From the NCBI GenBank assembly GCA_963739135.1, contig CAVTZG010000017.1, forward strand, positions 558,001 to 622,000: DNA of 64,000 nucleotides, read 5' to 3'. Source of the DNA: Palsa-504 sp963739135 (lineage in GTDB: Bacteria > Actinomycetota > Actinomycetes > Streptosporangiales > Streptosporangiaceae). The translations under genes were made by a program, and so were the position numbers. The notes beneath the pieces are model-generated. The model was not told the origin of the DNA. It ran no database searches and was given only the letters and a program-made list of their open reading frames with translations. Below are positions 29,493 through 40,836 of this stretch, piece by piece (within the stretch, counting starts at the first letter, position 1; every line of letters begins with the position of its first letter).

Positions 29493-30390
29493 CGCCGACT
29501 CCGCACAGGTGCCAGGCGGCCCCCTGATCATCCCCGGGCGGCTCGGGGACGGGCAGCCTGAGTACGGGTTCGACGTCGCCGTCGTCGCCGCGGCGTTCAC
29601 GGAGCGGATCGTCCAGGTCGGGCCGCCACTGGGCGGGGCGCACCAGGCCAGGCTCGACCAGCGTGAACCCGTCGAAGAACCGGGCGATGTCGGCCCGGCC
29701 GCGCGAGATGAGCGGCGTGTTCCAGTGCAGTTCCTGGGTCATCTGGAACATCTCCTCGGCCGCCTCCGGGTGGGCTTCTGAGGTCATATGGCTCATGGCC
29801 AGGTAACTGCCGGGCGTCACGGCGTCGCGGAACTGCCCGACGACACCCCACGGGTCCTCTTTGTCCCACAGGCAGTGCAGCACGCACATCAGCATGATCC
29901 CGACCGGCTGGCCGAAGTCGAACAGGTCGCGGACCTGCTCGTTGCCGAGCACCTGCGCCGGGTCGCGCAGGTCCGCCCGGAGCGTGACCACATTGGGCCC
30001 GGCCATCAGCGCGGCGGCATGACCCGAGACCATCGGGTCGATGTCCGCGTAGACGACGCGGGCCTCGGGCGCCGTGCGGTGCGCGATCTGGTGGGTGTTG
30101 GCCATGTTCGGCAGGCCCGAGCCGAGGTCGAGGAACTGGCGGACACCCTGCCCCAGCATGTAGTCGACCATCCGCTGCAGCAGATGACGGCTCTCCAGCG
30201 CCGTGTCGGCACCACCCGGCACGCCCATCTCCCGCACCATCGCGTTGACCGCGTCGGACGCCTGCCGGTCGACCGCGAAGTTGTCCTTGCCGCCGAGCTG
30301 GTAGTTCCAGATCCGGGCCGTGTTGGGATAACGGACACCGATCGGGTCAGCCGGGTCATGTCCGGAAGACGCCAGCGGTTGGGCGGGCAT
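29482..30390 (-). CDS. SAM-dependent methyltransferase, PF04672 family
   Basis: 302 residues, ATG with AGGAGGA upstream. NTARIWNYQLGGKDNFAVDR and QFLDLGSGLPNMANTHQIA are the family hallmarks, with a class I Rossmann fold. VVYADIDPMVSGHA fits the acidic residue binding the SAM ribose, and LMCVLHCLWDKEDPW is also conserved. These proteins are numerous in Streptomyces and relatives and their substrates are mostly unknown. It is a single gene, convergent with the aldehyde dehydrogenase. Confidence 0.9.
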   Translation of the reverse strand: MPAQPLASSGHDPADPIGVRYPNTARIWNYQLGGKDNFAVDRQASDAVNAMVREMGVPGGADTALESRHLLQRMVDYMLGQGVRQFLDLGSGLPNMANTHQIAHRTAPEARVVYADIDPMVSGHAAALMAGPNVVTLRADLRDPAQVLGNEQVRDLFDFGQPVGIMLMCVLHCLWDKEDPWGVVGQFRDAVTPGSYLAMSHMTSEAHPEAAEEMFQMTQELHWNTPLISRGRADIARFFDGFTLVEPGLVRPAQWRPDLDDPLRERRGDDGDVEPVLRLPVPEPPGDDQGAAWHLCGVGVKN

Positions 30391-30487
30391 GAACCATCCT
30401 CCTTCGGGGGCCGGAAAGGGCACCTCCGATCATAGGGGCAGCCGGACCGGCTCGCGGCACCCGTATCGCGTTGCTCTGCGCGCCGCG

Positions 30488-32155
30488 TCAGGCGCCGGCC
30501 TGGCTGCTGGTGTCCGCGGCGTAGCCTTGCAGGGCCATGGCGTCCACCGGGTCTTCCGGGTCGGCCGGGGCCAGCGGGGCCCGGCCCGCGATCAGGTCGG
30601 CGGCGCGCTCGGCGATGGCGATCGTGGGCGCGTTGGTGTTGCCCCGGGGCACGGCCGGCATCACCGAGGCGTCGACCACGCGCAGGCCGGTGACCCCCCG
30701 CACCTTCAGCTCGGGATCGACCACGCTGTTCCACCGGGCCTGGCTGCCCATGGCGCAGGTACCCACCGGGTGGTACAGGGTGGCCACGTTGGCCCGCACG
30801 TAGTCCAGCAGTTCCGCGTCCGAGCGGATGTGGGCACCGGGCGTGATCTCGCTCTTGCAGATGGCGGCCATGGGCCGGGCGGTCACGAACTCCCGGGCCA
30901 TCTTCAGCCCGGCGACCAGCGCCCGGGCGTCCGCGCCGCCGTCGGACAGGTAGCCGGGGTCGATGGCGGGCCGGTGCCTGGGGTCGGCGGTGCGCAGCCT
31001 GATCCGGCCCCGGCTCTTGACGTCGATGAGGCCGACCAGCACGGTCATGGCCCGCTGGGCCGGGTCGGCCAGGCCCTGGTCGCGGTAGGGCGCGGGCAGC
31101 ACGTGCAGCTGCAGGTCGGGGGCGGGCAGATGCGGCCCGGAGTGGGCGAAGCCGCCGGACTCGGCGATGTTGCTGGTCAGCGGGCCGCGGTGGGTCGCCT
31201 TCCAGCGCAGGGCGCCCGCGTTGCCGCTCCTCTCCCACAGGCCGCGCAGCCGCGGCGTGGACCAGCTGACCGGCAGCACCGGGTGATCGCTCAGGTTCGC
31301 GCCCACCCCCGGGCTGTCGGCCTGCACGTCGATGCCCATCTCGATCAGGTGGTCGGCCGGCCCGATGCCGGACAGCATGAGCAGCTGCGGGCTGTTGACC
31401 GCGCCGCCGGACAGGATGACCTCGCCGCTGGCCTGCGCGGTCTGGGTCTCGCCGCGGTGGGTGTAGGTCACGCCGGTGGCCTGGCCGCTGTCGATGTTGA
31501 TTTTGGTGACCAGGGCCCCGGTGAGGACGGTGAGGTTCGGCCGGGACATGGCCGGGTGCAGGTAGGCGGTGGCGGCCGAGCAGCGCCGGCCGCGGCGCTG
31601 GGTGACCTGGTACCAGCCCACGCCGTCCTGGCGCGGCCCGTTGAAGTCGTCGTTGGCGGCCGCGCCCTGCTCCTGGGCGGCGGCGACGAACGCCTCACAG
31701 GCCTGTGACTTGTACCGCAGGTTGGTGACGGCCAGCGGGCCGCCCGTGCCGTGGTAAGCGGAGGCACCGCGCGAGTTGTCCTCAGCCCTCCGGAAGTACG
31801 GCATGAGGTCCTCGTAGCCCCAGCCCGTGCAGCCGTACTCGTCCCGCCAGGTGGCGAAGTCGTGGCGGCTGCCGCGGATGTAGATCATGGCGTTCATGCT
31901 GCTGGACCCGCCCAGGACCTTCCCCCGCGGCCAGTAGATGGAACGCCCGCCCGCCCGGTGCTGCGGGACCGTGGTGTAGTTCCAGTCGTAGGCGGTCTGG
32001 AACAGCCGGTTGAGCGCGGCCGGCGCCCGGATCTCGTCGGCGTCGTCGTTCGGCCCGGCCTCCAGGAGCAGGACGCTGACGCTGGAGTCGGCGGAAAGCC
32101 GCGCTGCCAGGACGCAGCCTGCGCTGCCGGCGCCGACGATGATGTAGTCGTACAC
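30488..32155 (-). CDS. GMC-family FAD oxidoreductase (choline dehydrogenase-like)
   Basis: 555 residues from GTG with AAGGAG 6 bases upstream. YDYIIVGAGSAGCVLAARLS binds FAD and WPRGKVLGGSSSMNAMIYIRG is GMC signature 1. GEVILSGGAVNSPQLLMLSG is signature 2, and YHPVGTCAMG with VDASVMPAVPRGNTNAPTIA contains the His/Asn active-site end. It oxidises an alcohol. No betaine aldehyde dehydrogenase or transporter adjoins, though an aldehyde dehydrogenase lies 1 kb away, so choline is only one candidate substrate. Confidence 0.92.
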   Translation of the reverse strand: MYDYIIVGAGSAGCVLAARLSADSSVSVLLLEAGPNDDADEIRAPAALNRLFQTAYDWNYTTVPQHRAGGRSIYWPRGKVLGGSSSMNAMIYIRGSRHDFATWRDEYGCTGWGYEDLMPYFRRAEDNSRGASAYHGTGGPLAVTNLRYKSQACEAFVAAAQEQGAAANDDFNGPRQDGVGWYQVTQRRGRRCSAATAYLHPAMSRPNLTVLTGALVTKINIDSGQATGVTYTHRGETQTAQASGEVILSGGAVNSPQLLMLSGIGPADHLIEMGIDVQADSPGVGANLSDHPVLPVSWSTPRLRGLWERSGNAGALRWKATHRGPLTSNIAESGGFAHSGPHLPAPDLQLHVLPAPYRDQGLADPAQRAMTVLVGLIDVKSRGRIRLRTADPRHRPAIDPGYLSDGGADARALVAGLKMAREFVTARPMAAICKSEITPGAHIRSDAELLDYVRANVATLYHPVGTCAMGSQARWNSVVDPELKVRGVTGLRVVDASVMPAVPRGNTNAPTIAIAERAADLIAGRAPLAPADPEDPVDAMALQGYAADTSSQAGA

Positions 32156-32587
32156 GGCGGACTCCTTCTCGGACCAAGGGAAGATTAAACCCACCGTGGT
32201 CATACCGGGAGCCCTGGGGTGGAGCTACTGGGCGCTTCGCGGTGGGTCCGGGTTCGGCGGGCCCCCGAGAACTGCCGGACCCGGACGTCTTCGATGCTCA
32301 CCGCGTGAGGGCTCGGTACTCGAGTCTGGTCACGCAGGGTCACAGGGGTGAGGCCCCCGCGTCTCGAGTCCCTGCGGGTCATCGCGGTGATCACTCATCG
32401 TAGCGATACGAGGCCATGTCGTGTGCGGATTGTGAACACCACAGGTCAGTTGCGTGGTTACTTTTTGATTGCGGCGCGGGGCGCGGCTGGGGCGGGGCCG
32501 GGGCGCGGTCGGGGCGGCCGGGGCGGGCGGGGCCGGGGCGGTCGGGGCGGGGGCGGCCGGGGCGGCCGGTTCGCTTAGGGTGGGTGC
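32156..32587. other. Non-coding gap with G-rich low-complexity block
   Basis: This 432-base gap between the divergent GMC oxidoreductase and cobalamin adenosyltransferase genes has no supported gene. Bases 32470-32575 are an imperfect run of GGGGC/GGGGCGGCC units that encode only Gly/Arg/Ala in every frame. I looked for a B12-box or cobalamin riboswitch before the adenosyltransferase and saw none. Both promoters must lie here. Confidence 0.6.
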
Positions 32588-33187
32588 ATGCCGCATGACC
32601 GCAGCGAGAACCCTGTCGTTTTGTCCCGCATCTACACCCGCACTGGCGACGGCGGCACCACCGCGCTCGGCGACGGCAGCCGGGTGGCCAAGACCGACAC
32701 GCGGCTGGCGGCCTACGCCGACGTGGACGAGGCCAACTGCGCGATCGGCATGGCGATCACGTTCGGTGAGCTCTCCCCGGCCATCTCCGCGCTGCTGGCT
32801 CGGATACAGAACGAGATGTTCGACGTCGGCGCCGACCTGTGCAACCCGATCAGCGAGGCGCCGCCCTACCCGCCGCTGCGGATCGACGAGTCGTACATCA
32901 CCCGGCTGGAATCCGAGTGCGACGCGCACAACGCGGACCTGCCCACGCTGCGCAGCTTCCTGCTGCCCGGCGGCAGCCCGGGAGCGACGCTGCTGCACGT
33001 GGCGCGCACGGTGGCCCGCCGGGCCGAGCGCAGCGCGTGGGCCGCGGCGGCTGAGCACGGCGACACGGTCAGCCCGTGGCCGGCGCGCTACCTGAACCGG
33101 CTGTCCGACCTGCTGTTCATCCTGGCCCGCCAGGCCAACGCGGGCCACGGCGACGTGCTCTGGAAGCCCGGCGGCGACCGGAGCTAG
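32588..33187 (+). CDS. Cob(I)alamin adenosyltransferase, PduO type
   Basis: 199 residues from ATG. IYTRTGDGGTTALGDGSRVAK is the N-terminal ATP-binding motif, AAYADVDEANCAIGMA and FDVGADLCNP are conserved core helices, and VARTVARRAERSAW plus YLNRLSDLLFILARQAN carry the Arg/Asp-Asn residues of the active site. It transfers the 5'-deoxyadenosyl group of ATP to cobalamin to make coenzyme B12. Placement beside DUF2550 and atpC matches Streptomyces. Confidence 0.93.
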   Translation: MPHDRSENPVVLSRIYTRTGDGGTTALGDGSRVAKTDTRLAAYADVDEANCAIGMAITFGELSPAISALLARIQNEMFDVGADLCNPISEAPPYPPLRIDESYITRLESECDAHNADLPTLRSFLLPGGSPGATLLHVARTVARRAERSAWAAAAEHGDTVSPWPARYLNRLSDLLFILARQANAGHGDVLWKPGGDRS

Positions 33188-33313
33188 ACCCGGCCCTTTG
33201 TGCCGCCGCGCCGACGCGCCGCCGAGCCGACGCGGCGCCGACTGCCAGGCAAAGCGGCAATTCATGCTCCTGTACAGCGATTCGAGCTTGCGCTGGGCCC
33301 CACGATGATGGTT

Positions 33314-33778
33314 CTACAGCGCCAGGCCGAGGTGGGAGCCGGGGGGTGCGGCTTCCAGCCAGGCGAGCAGGCCGGTGAGGGCCGACTCGGCCAGGGCCAG
33401 TTCGACCGTGCCGCCGCCCGGAACGGCCGGGTGAGCCTCGCCGAGCTGGCATTCGACCACGATCCGGTCCGGGCCCAGGATGGGGATCTCGTCCTCGGTG
33501 GGCGGGCGGCGGGACACTACGGCCAGGTCGCGCCGGGGGAAGGTCCGCTCGGGGCGCATCGAGATCCCGAACACGCCGAACCAGCAGAGCTCATCCATCC
33601 GGTACGAGGCGACGCCCAGGCGCCAAGTCCCGCGGTCCTTGCGCAGGCCGCACTCGACGTTGGCGCCGGTGCGCTCGAGCAGGAACCTGCGGGCGGCGAT
33701 GCCCGCGGCGGCCAGCACCAGGAGCACCAAGAAGGCGGCGAAGAACCAGGCAGCATCCAGGGCCAGCGCTTCGCCCAC
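33314..33778 (-). CDS. DUF2550-family membrane protein
   Basis: 154 residues from GTG, 3 bases after the atpC stop, so translationally coupled. One N-terminal membrane segment (about 9-27, AAWFFAAFLVLLVLAAAG) precedes a cytoplasmic PH-like beta domain (KDRGTWRLGVASYRMDELCWFGVFGIS, quoted in part). It is conserved behind the atp operon in actinobacteria and its function is unknown. Confidence 0.88.
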   Translation of the reverse strand: MGEALALDAAWFFAAFLVLLVLAAAGIAARRFLLERTGANVECGLRKDRGTWRLGVASYRMDELCWFGVFGISMRPERTFPRRDLAVVSRRPPTEDEIPILGPDRIVVECQLGEAHPAVPGGGTVELALAESALTGLLAWLEAAPPGSHLGLAL

Positions 33779-33781
33779 CCG

Positions 33782-34177
33782 TCAGGCCTGCGTGCCTGCG
33801 GCCCGCAGCCTCGCCCTGGCGTACTTGGCGTCGGCTGACTCCTCCGCGCCGGCTCCGGCGGCGGCGAGCGCGCCCTCGAGTTGCTGGCGGGCCTGTTCGG
33901 CGTCGACCTCGGCGCCGAGCTGCGCCTGGGCGGCCAGGATGGATACCCGGTCGTCCTCCACGGACAGGAACCCGCCGCTGACCGCGGCGCGGACCGGGCC
34001 GTGCTCGGAATCGCCGTGCAGGATCTCGACCAGGCTGCCCTCGGCCAGGACGCCGAACACCGGCGAGTGCCCGGTCAGCACCCCGATATCGCCCTCGGTG
34101 GTTTTGGCGATCACCGTGCTGGCAAAGCCCGACCACAGCTCGCGGTCGGGCACGACCAGCGATACATGCAAGGTCAC
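33782..34177 (-). CDS. atpC: ATP synthase epsilon subunit
   Basis: 131 residues, GTG overlapping the atpD stop by 4 bases. N-terminal beta-barrel (MTLHVSLVVPDRELWSG, GDIGVLTGHSPVFGVL) and a C-terminal helical hairpin (AEQARQQLEGALAAA). It is part of the central stalk and restrains ATP hydrolysis. The last gene of the core atp operon. Confidence 0.95.
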   Translation of the reverse strand: MTLHVSLVVPDRELWSGFASTVIAKTTEGDIGVLTGHSPVFGVLAEGSLVEILHGDSEHGPVRAAVSGGFLSVEDDRVSILAAQAQLGAEVDAEQARQQLEGALAAAGAGAEESADAKYARARLRAAGTQA

Positions 34178-35640
34178 CGCTCCAGCTCCCTGGCTTTGTG
34201 CTCCACGTCCTCGATCCCGCCGACCATGTAGAACGCCTGCTCGGGCAGGCTGTCGTACTTGCCCTCGCTGATCGCCTTGAACGAGGCGATGGTCTCCTCC
34301 AGCGGCGTGAAGACGCCCGGCTGGCCGGTGAACTGCTCGGCCACGTACATCGGCTGGGACAGGAACCGCTCGATCCGCCTGGCCCGCTGCACGGTGATCT
34401 TGTCTTCCTCACCGAGCTCGTCGACGCCGAGGATGGCGATGATGTCCTGCAGCTCCTTGTAGCGCTGCAGGATCCGCTGCACCTCGCGGGCCACGTCGTA
34501 GTGCTCCTGGCCGATGTACCTGGCGTCCAGGATCCGTGAGGTGGAGTCTAGCGGGTCCACCGCCGGGTAGATCCCCTTCTCGGTGATGGCCCGGGACAGC
34601 GTGGTGGTCGCGTCGAGGTGGGCGAACACGTTGTGCGGCGCGGGGTCGGTGATGTCGTCGGCCGGCACGTAGATGGCCTGCATCGAGGTGATCGAGTGGC
34701 CGCGGGTGGAGGTGATCCGCTCCTGCAGCTGGCCCATCTCGTCGGCCAGCGTGGGCTGGTAACCCACCGCCGACGGCATCCGGCCCAGCAGGGTGGACAC
34801 CTCCGAGCCGGCCTGGGTGAACCGGAAGATGTTGTCGATGAACAGCAGCACGTCCTGGCCCTGCACATCACGGAAGTACTCGGCCATGGTCAGCGCGGTC
34901 AGCCCGACCCGCAGCCGGGTGCCCGGCGGCTCGTCCATCTGGCCGAACACCAGCGCGGTATCCGCGATGACGCCGGACTCGGTCATCTCCAGGAACAGGT
35001 CGTTGCCCTCGCGGGTCCGCTCCCCCACCCCGGCGAAGACCGAGACGCCGCCGAAGTTCTGGGCCACCCGGCGGATCATCTCCTGGATGAGCACGGTCTT
35101 GCCCACGCCGGCCCCGCCGAACAGGCCGATCTTCCCGCCCCGCACGTACGGGGTGAGCAGGTCGATGACCTTGATGCCGGTGGTGAACATCTCGGTCCGC
35201 GGCTCGAGCTGGTCCAGGGCCGGGGGGTCGCGGTGGATCGGCCACCGCTCGGTGACGTCCAGGGACGAGGTGGGCACGTCGAGGGGGATGCCGAGGGCGT
35301 TGAACACGTGCCCCTTGGTGACGTCACCCACCGGCACCTCGATCGGCGCGCCGGTGTTGATCACCTCGGCGCCGCGGATCAGGCCGTCGGTGGGCTGCAT
35401 GGAGATGGCGCGGACGAGGTTGTCGCCGATGTGCTGCTCGACTTCCAGCGTCAGCATCCGGGTGGTGTCGCCGAGCACGACGTCCACGTGCAGCGCGAAG
35501 TAGATCTCCGGCATGTGTTCGGCCGGGAACTCGACGTCCACGACGGGGCCGGTGACCCGGGCGACACGGCCGGCGCCCGCGGCGGCCTCGCCGCTGTCGG
35601 CTGGCCCGCCCTGGCCGGTACTGTCTACGGTCGCGGTCAT
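34174..35640 (-). CDS. atpD: ATP synthase beta subunit
   Basis: 488 residues from ATG with GAGGAAC upstream; the frame extends 10 codons further without a site. GGAGVGKTVLIQEMI is the P-loop, GERTREGNDLF the catalytic Glu region and ALTMAEYFRDVQGQDVLLFIDN the Walker B strand. It is the catalytic F1 subunit, located at the cytoplasmic membrane. Confidence 0.98.
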   Translation of the reverse strand: MTATVDSTGQGGPADSGEAAAGAGRVARVTGPVVDVEFPAEHMPEIYFALHVDVVLGDTTRMLTLEVEQHIGDNLVRAISMQPTDGLIRGAEVINTGAPIEVPVGDVTKGHVFNALGIPLDVPTSSLDVTERWPIHRDPPALDQLEPRTEMFTTGIKVIDLLTPYVRGGKIGLFGGAGVGKTVLIQEMIRRVAQNFGGVSVFAGVGERTREGNDLFLEMTESGVIADTALVFGQMDEPPGTRLRVGLTALTMAEYFRDVQGQDVLLFIDNIFRFTQAGSEVSTLLGRMPSAVGYQPTLADEMGQLQERITSTRGHSITSMQAIYVPADDITDPAPHNVFAHLDATTTLSRAITEKGIYPAVDPLDSTSRILDARYIGQEHYDVAREVQRILQRYKELQDIIAILGVDELGEEDKITVQRARRIERFLSQPMYVAEQFTGQPGVFTPLEETIASFKAISEGKYDSLPEQAFYMVGGIEDVEHKARELER

Positions 35641-35647
35641 GTGTTCC

Positions 35648-36553
35648 TCACTCACTCGTTGCGCTCGCATCGGTCAGCGCGTTGGCGCCGCCGACGATCT
35701 CGCTGATTTCCTGGGTGATCTCGGCCTGCCGTGCGTTGTTCGCCTCACGGGTCAGCGTCTCGATCAGATCGCTCGCGTTGTCCGTGGCCGCCTTCATGGC
35801 GCGGCGCCGGGAGGCCAGTTCGGCGGCCGCCGCTTCCAGCAGCGCGAAGAAGATCCGGCTGGTCACGTACTGCGGCATCAGGGCGTCGAGCACCTCGGGC
35901 GGGCCGGGCTCGAACTCGTACTGCGGCAGCGCGCCATGCGGGCTCGGCTCGTCGGTCTCCTCGATCGCCAGCGGCAGCAGCCTGCGCACCGCGGGCCGCT
36001 GGGTCAGCATCGACACGAACTCGGTGCAGACCAGGTGGATCTCGTCGACGCCCCCCTGTTCGGCGGTGAACGCCTCGAGCAGCACGTCGGAGATGGCCTT
36101 GGCGTCCCGGTACCTCGGCGCGGCGGAGAAGCCGCTCCAGGAGCCGGCCAGCTCGAGCTCGCGGAACCGGTGCCAGCCGATGCCCTTGCGGCCGGCCACG
36201 TACAGCACCGGTGTGACGCCGCGCTCGTGCAGCGCCTGCCGCAGCCGGGTCGCCTCGCGCAGCACGTTGGCGTTGTAGGCGCCGGCGAAGCCCTGGTCGC
36301 TGGTCAGGATGAGCACCGCGGCCCGGGCCGGGTTCTGCGGCTCGGTGGTGAACGGGTGGGTCACGTTGGTCGAGCGGCTGATCACCGCCTCCACCGCCCG
36401 GGTCAGCTCCCGCGCGTAGGGCTCGGCCGCGCGCATCTGCTGCTGCGCCCTGACGATCCGCGACGAGGCGATCAGCTCCTGCGCGCGGGTGATCTTGGCG
36501 ATGGACTGGACGGTGCCGATCCGCCGCCTGACCAGGCGAAGCTGGGCTCCCAT
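35648..36553 (-). CDS. atpG: ATP synthase gamma subunit
   Basis: 301 residues. The N-terminal MGAQLRLVRRRIGTVQSIAKITRA and C-terminal RRAMKAATDNASDLIETLT, then NNARQAEITQEISEIVGGA, form the coiled-coil rotor shaft that turns inside alpha3-beta3. Its ATG is 3 bases after the atpA stop and its stop is 7 bases before atpD. Confidence 0.97.
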   Translation of the reverse strand: MGAQLRLVRRRIGTVQSIAKITRAQELIASSRIVRAQQQMRAAEPYARELTRAVEAVISRSTNVTHPFTTEPQNPARAAVLILTSDQGFAGAYNANVLREATRLRQALHERGVTPVLYVAGRKGIGWHRFRELELAGSWSGFSAAPRYRDAKAISDVLLEAFTAEQGGVDEIHLVCTEFVSMLTQRPAVRRLLPLAIEETDEPSPHGALPQYEFEPGPPEVLDALMPQYVTSRIFFALLEAAAAELASRRRAMKAATDNASDLIETLTREANNARQAEITQEISEIVGGANALTDASATSE

Positions 36554-36556
36554 GAG

Positions 36557-38209
<1,653 letters not shown>

Positions 38210-38256
38210 TGTCCTGCCTGTCCTGTCGTTCGTAGTCTTCCCGGGTCGCTGGCATG

Positions 38257-39078
38257 TCAGCTCGCCAGCTTGCGCCGGACGGTCGCCAGCCGGCTGGCCA
38301 CTGTCCCGTCAATAAGCTCATCCCCGATCTGGACGGAGATTCCACCCACCACCGAGGGATCGAGCACCACATTCAGGTGAATGGCGTGCCCGTAGGACTG
38401 GGCCAGCACCTGGGCGAGCCGCCGGCGCTGGGTGGCGGACAGCTCGGTCGCGGAGCGGACCACCGCGATCAGCTGCTCCCGGCGCCGCGCCGCGATGCCG
38501 GCGCACAGGTCAAGGGCCGCGTTCAGCGAGCGGCCGCGCGGATGCGTCACCATCTGGCCGATGACGGCGAGCGTCACCGGCGTGACCTTGCCGCGCAGCA
38601 GGGTGTCCAGCAGCTCGCGCTTGCCGTTCTCGGGCAGCGAGGGGTCGGCCAGCGCGGCCCGCAGGTCCGGCTGCCCGGCGACCACGCGGCCGAACCGGAA
38701 CAGGCCGTCCTCCAGGTCGTCCAGGCCGTCCTCGGCCTCGGCCGCCAGCACCATCGCGGTGACGGCCAGCTCCTCGATCGCGTCCACCATGTCGCCCGAG
38801 GCGGCCCAGTGGCCTTCGGCGGCCGCCGCGACCAGCGACTCGGCTCGCCTGGTCACCTTGTCGCGCAGCAGCGCGCCGACCACCGCGCCCTTCTCCGCCG
38901 CGGGCTTGCCCGGATCGGACAGCGCCCGGCGCAGGCCATGCTCGGAATCCAGCAGGCCGACCACCTCGAACAGCTCGTTCGCGAGCCTGGTGGCCACGCT
39001 GGCGCTGGTGATGTCCTCCGCGGTCAGCCGCTCGAGGAGGTCGGCGTAGGAAGCCCTGCTGACACCGCGCACGCTCAT
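38257..39078 (-). CDS. atpH: ATP synthase delta subunit (long form)
   Basis: 273 residues, about 95 more than in E. coli but usual for actinomycetes. SYADLLERLTAEDITSAS at the N-terminus and VVLDPSVVGGISVQIGDELIDGT at the C-terminus are the OSCP signatures. It joins F1 to the peripheral stalk. Mycobacteria fuse b and delta; here atpF and atpH remain separate. Confidence 0.95.
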   Translation of the reverse strand: MSVRGVSRASYADLLERLTAEDITSASVATRLANELFEVVGLLDSEHGLRRALSDPGKPAAEKGAVVGALLRDKVTRRAESLVAAAAEGHWAASGDMVDAIEELAVTAMVLAAEAEDGLDDLEDGLFRFGRVVAGQPDLRAALADPSLPENGKRELLDTLLRGKVTPVTLAVIGQMVTHPRGRSLNAALDLCAGIAARRREQLIAVVRSATELSATQRRRLAQVLAQSYGHAIHLNVVLDPSVVGGISVQIGDELIDGTVASRLATVRRKLAS

Positions 39079-39151
39079 CGCCTCCCGCGGCCGCTGCGGG
39101 GCTTTTGGGCCGAACGGTCCATGGTGCCCGCCCCGCGTCCAGTGGTACGAA

Positions 39152-39691
39152 TCACTGGCTGGACACCTGCTCGAGCTCGTCGAGGAAGCGGTCCACCATC
39201 CGGCTCTGCCGTGCCTGGTCCTCCAGCGACTCGCCCACGATCCGGCTGGCCAGCTCGGTGGCCAGCGAACCGACCTCGGCCCGCAGCGCGGTCAGCGCCT
39301 GCTGCCGCTCGGCCTGAATCTGGTCCTGGGCCGACTCGGCCACCCGGCGGGCTTCGGCCTGGGCCTGCTCGCGCATCTCGGCGATGATCTGCGCGCCCTG
39401 CTCCCTGGCCTCCTCGCGCAGCCGGGCCGCTTCGTGCCGGGCTTCGGCCAGCTGCTCCCGGTACTGCTCGAGCAGGTGCTGGGCTTCGGCCTGGGCCTCT
39501 TCTGACTTGGCTATGCCGCCTTCGATCATCTCGGTGCGCTCGGCCAGCGTCTTGGTGATCCGCGGCAGCGCGACCTTGGCCAGGACGCCGAACACCAAGA
39601 AGAAGAGGATCGTGCCGATAATGAACTCCGGCCACGAGGGGAGCAGCGGGTTCGTCGACGCCGTGCTGCTGTCGGCGAGGTGGTGGATCAT
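39152..39691 (-). CDS. atpF: ATP synthase b subunit
   Basis: 179 residues. One N-terminal membrane segment (about 21-41, EFIIGTILFFLVFGVLAKVA) is followed by a long charged heptad-rich helix (SEEAQAEAQHLLEQYREQLA and AEARRVAESAQDQIQAERQQ). It forms the peripheral stalk dimer. Confidence 0.96.
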   Translation of the reverse strand: MIHHLADSSTASTNPLLPSWPEFIIGTILFFLVFGVLAKVALPRITKTLAERTEMIEGGIAKSEEAQAEAQHLLEQYREQLAEARHEAARLREEAREQGAQIIAEMREQAQAEARRVAESAQDQIQAERQQALTALRAEVGSLATELASRIVGESLEDQARQSRMVDRFLDELEQVSSQ

Positions 39692-39703
39692 GACGCGGTT
39701 ACC

Positions 39704-39964
39704 TCAGTACTTGAAGATGAACGGGGCCACGAGGCCGATCAGCGCGAGCGCCTCGGTCAGCGAGAAGCCGATCCACATGTACAGCGAGATGCGGCCGGTG
39801 GCCTCCGGCTGGCGGGCCATGGCCTCGATCGCGTGGCCGAAGACCAGGCCGATGCCGATGCCGGGGCCGATGGCCGCGAGGCCATAGCCGATGGCGCCGG
39901 CGTTGATGCTTATCACGCTCTTGGGGGTCACGGCGGCTGTCGCGAGAACAGTGGTAAGAGACAT
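39704..39964 (-). CDS. atpE: ATP synthase c subunit
   Basis: 86 residues, two membrane helices joined by the polar loop ARQPEATGR. The proton-carrying carboxylate is the Glu in SLTEALALIGL. IGYGLAAIGPGIGIGLVFG is the glycine-rich ring-packing helix. This is the rotor ring of Fo. Confidence 0.97.
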   Translation of the reverse strand: MSLTTVLATAAVTPKSVISINAGAIGYGLAAIGPGIGIGLVFGHAIEAMARQPEATGRISLYMWIGFSLTEALALIGLVAPFIFKY

Positions 39965-40029
39965 AGATCAGTCCTTTACGTGTCGTACCGGCGGCTCGTC
40001 CGGCCGGCTGGGTAGTAGGTACAGCGCGG

Positions 40030-40836
40030 TCAATGCGCCGGCTCCACTGAGCTGGCAATGTAGGTCGCGGTCAGCGTGGTGAAGATGAACGCCTGCAGCA
40101 GCGTGACCAGGGTCTCGAGCACGAAGACGAAGATCGCCAGGAAGAAGGAACCCGCGGCGTAGAGCAGCCCGACGGACAGGCTCAGCAGGTACCACGACGC
40201 GAGGTAGAAGATCGTCAGCAGCAGGTGGCCGGCGAACATGTTCCCGAACAGCCGCACGCCGAGGGTGAACGGCTGGAAGACGAAGAACCTGAGCAGCTCG
40301 ACCGGGACCAGGATGATGTAGATCGGCCACGGCACGCCCGGCGGGATCATGTTCTTGAAGTAACCCCAGGCGCCCTGGTGCTTGAAGCCCAGGTACAGGT
40401 AGAGGAAGTAGACGATGAATACCAGCGGCCACACGAAGCCGATCCTGGACGTAACCGGGAACTGGAGGAGCGGGATCAGTTCCATCACGTTCATGAAGTA
40501 GATGAAAAAGAACAGCGACACGAGGAACGGCAGGTAGGAGTCGCCTTTCCGGCCCAGCGACGGGCGGAGGATCTGGTCCCGCACGGCCAGGATGGCCAGC
40601 TCGCCGAGGTTCTGCAGGCCGCGCGGGACGAGCTTGGGCGTACGAAACGCCGCCCAGAAGAACACGATCACCACCAGCGCGGCCAGGATCGCCAGAAGTA
40701 TCGGCTTGGTGAAGTGGAACGCGCCGATGCTGAAAAACGGCTTCCAGTTGAAGTCCTGCAGGCCCGGGGCGGGGAATCCGCACCCGTTAAAGATGTGGCA
40801 CCCGTTGCTGGCGAGCACTCCGACCTCACCGGTCAC
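40030..40836 (-). CDS. atpB: ATP synthase a subunit
   Basis: 268 residues, GTG with AAGGAG upstream; it overlaps the preceding gene by 11 bases. It has five to six membrane segments. GVRLFGNMFAGHLLL contains the essential Arg that faces the c ring, and LQAFIFTTLTATYIASSV is the C-terminal helix. The proton half-channels of Fo. Confidence 0.96.
   Translation of the reverse strand: MTGEVGVLASNGCHIFNGCGFPAPGLQDFNWKPFFSIGAFHFTKPILLAILAALVVIVFFWAAFRTPKLVPRGLQNLGELAILAVRDQILRPSLGRKGDSYLPFLVSLFFFIYFMNVMELIPLLQFPVTSRIGFVWPLVFIVYFLYLYLGFKHQGAWGYFKNMIPPGVPWPIYIILVPVELLRFFVFQPFTLGVRLFGNMFAGHLLLTIFYLASWYLLSLSVGLLYAAGSFFLAIFVFVLETLVTLLQAFIFTTLTATYIASSVEPAH

Noticed and set aside
32470..32575. G-rich block before the cobalamin adenosyltransferase considered as a riboswitch or coding repeat
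   Set aside because: No B12-box-like core and no coding bias; it reads as simple GGGGC low-complexity.
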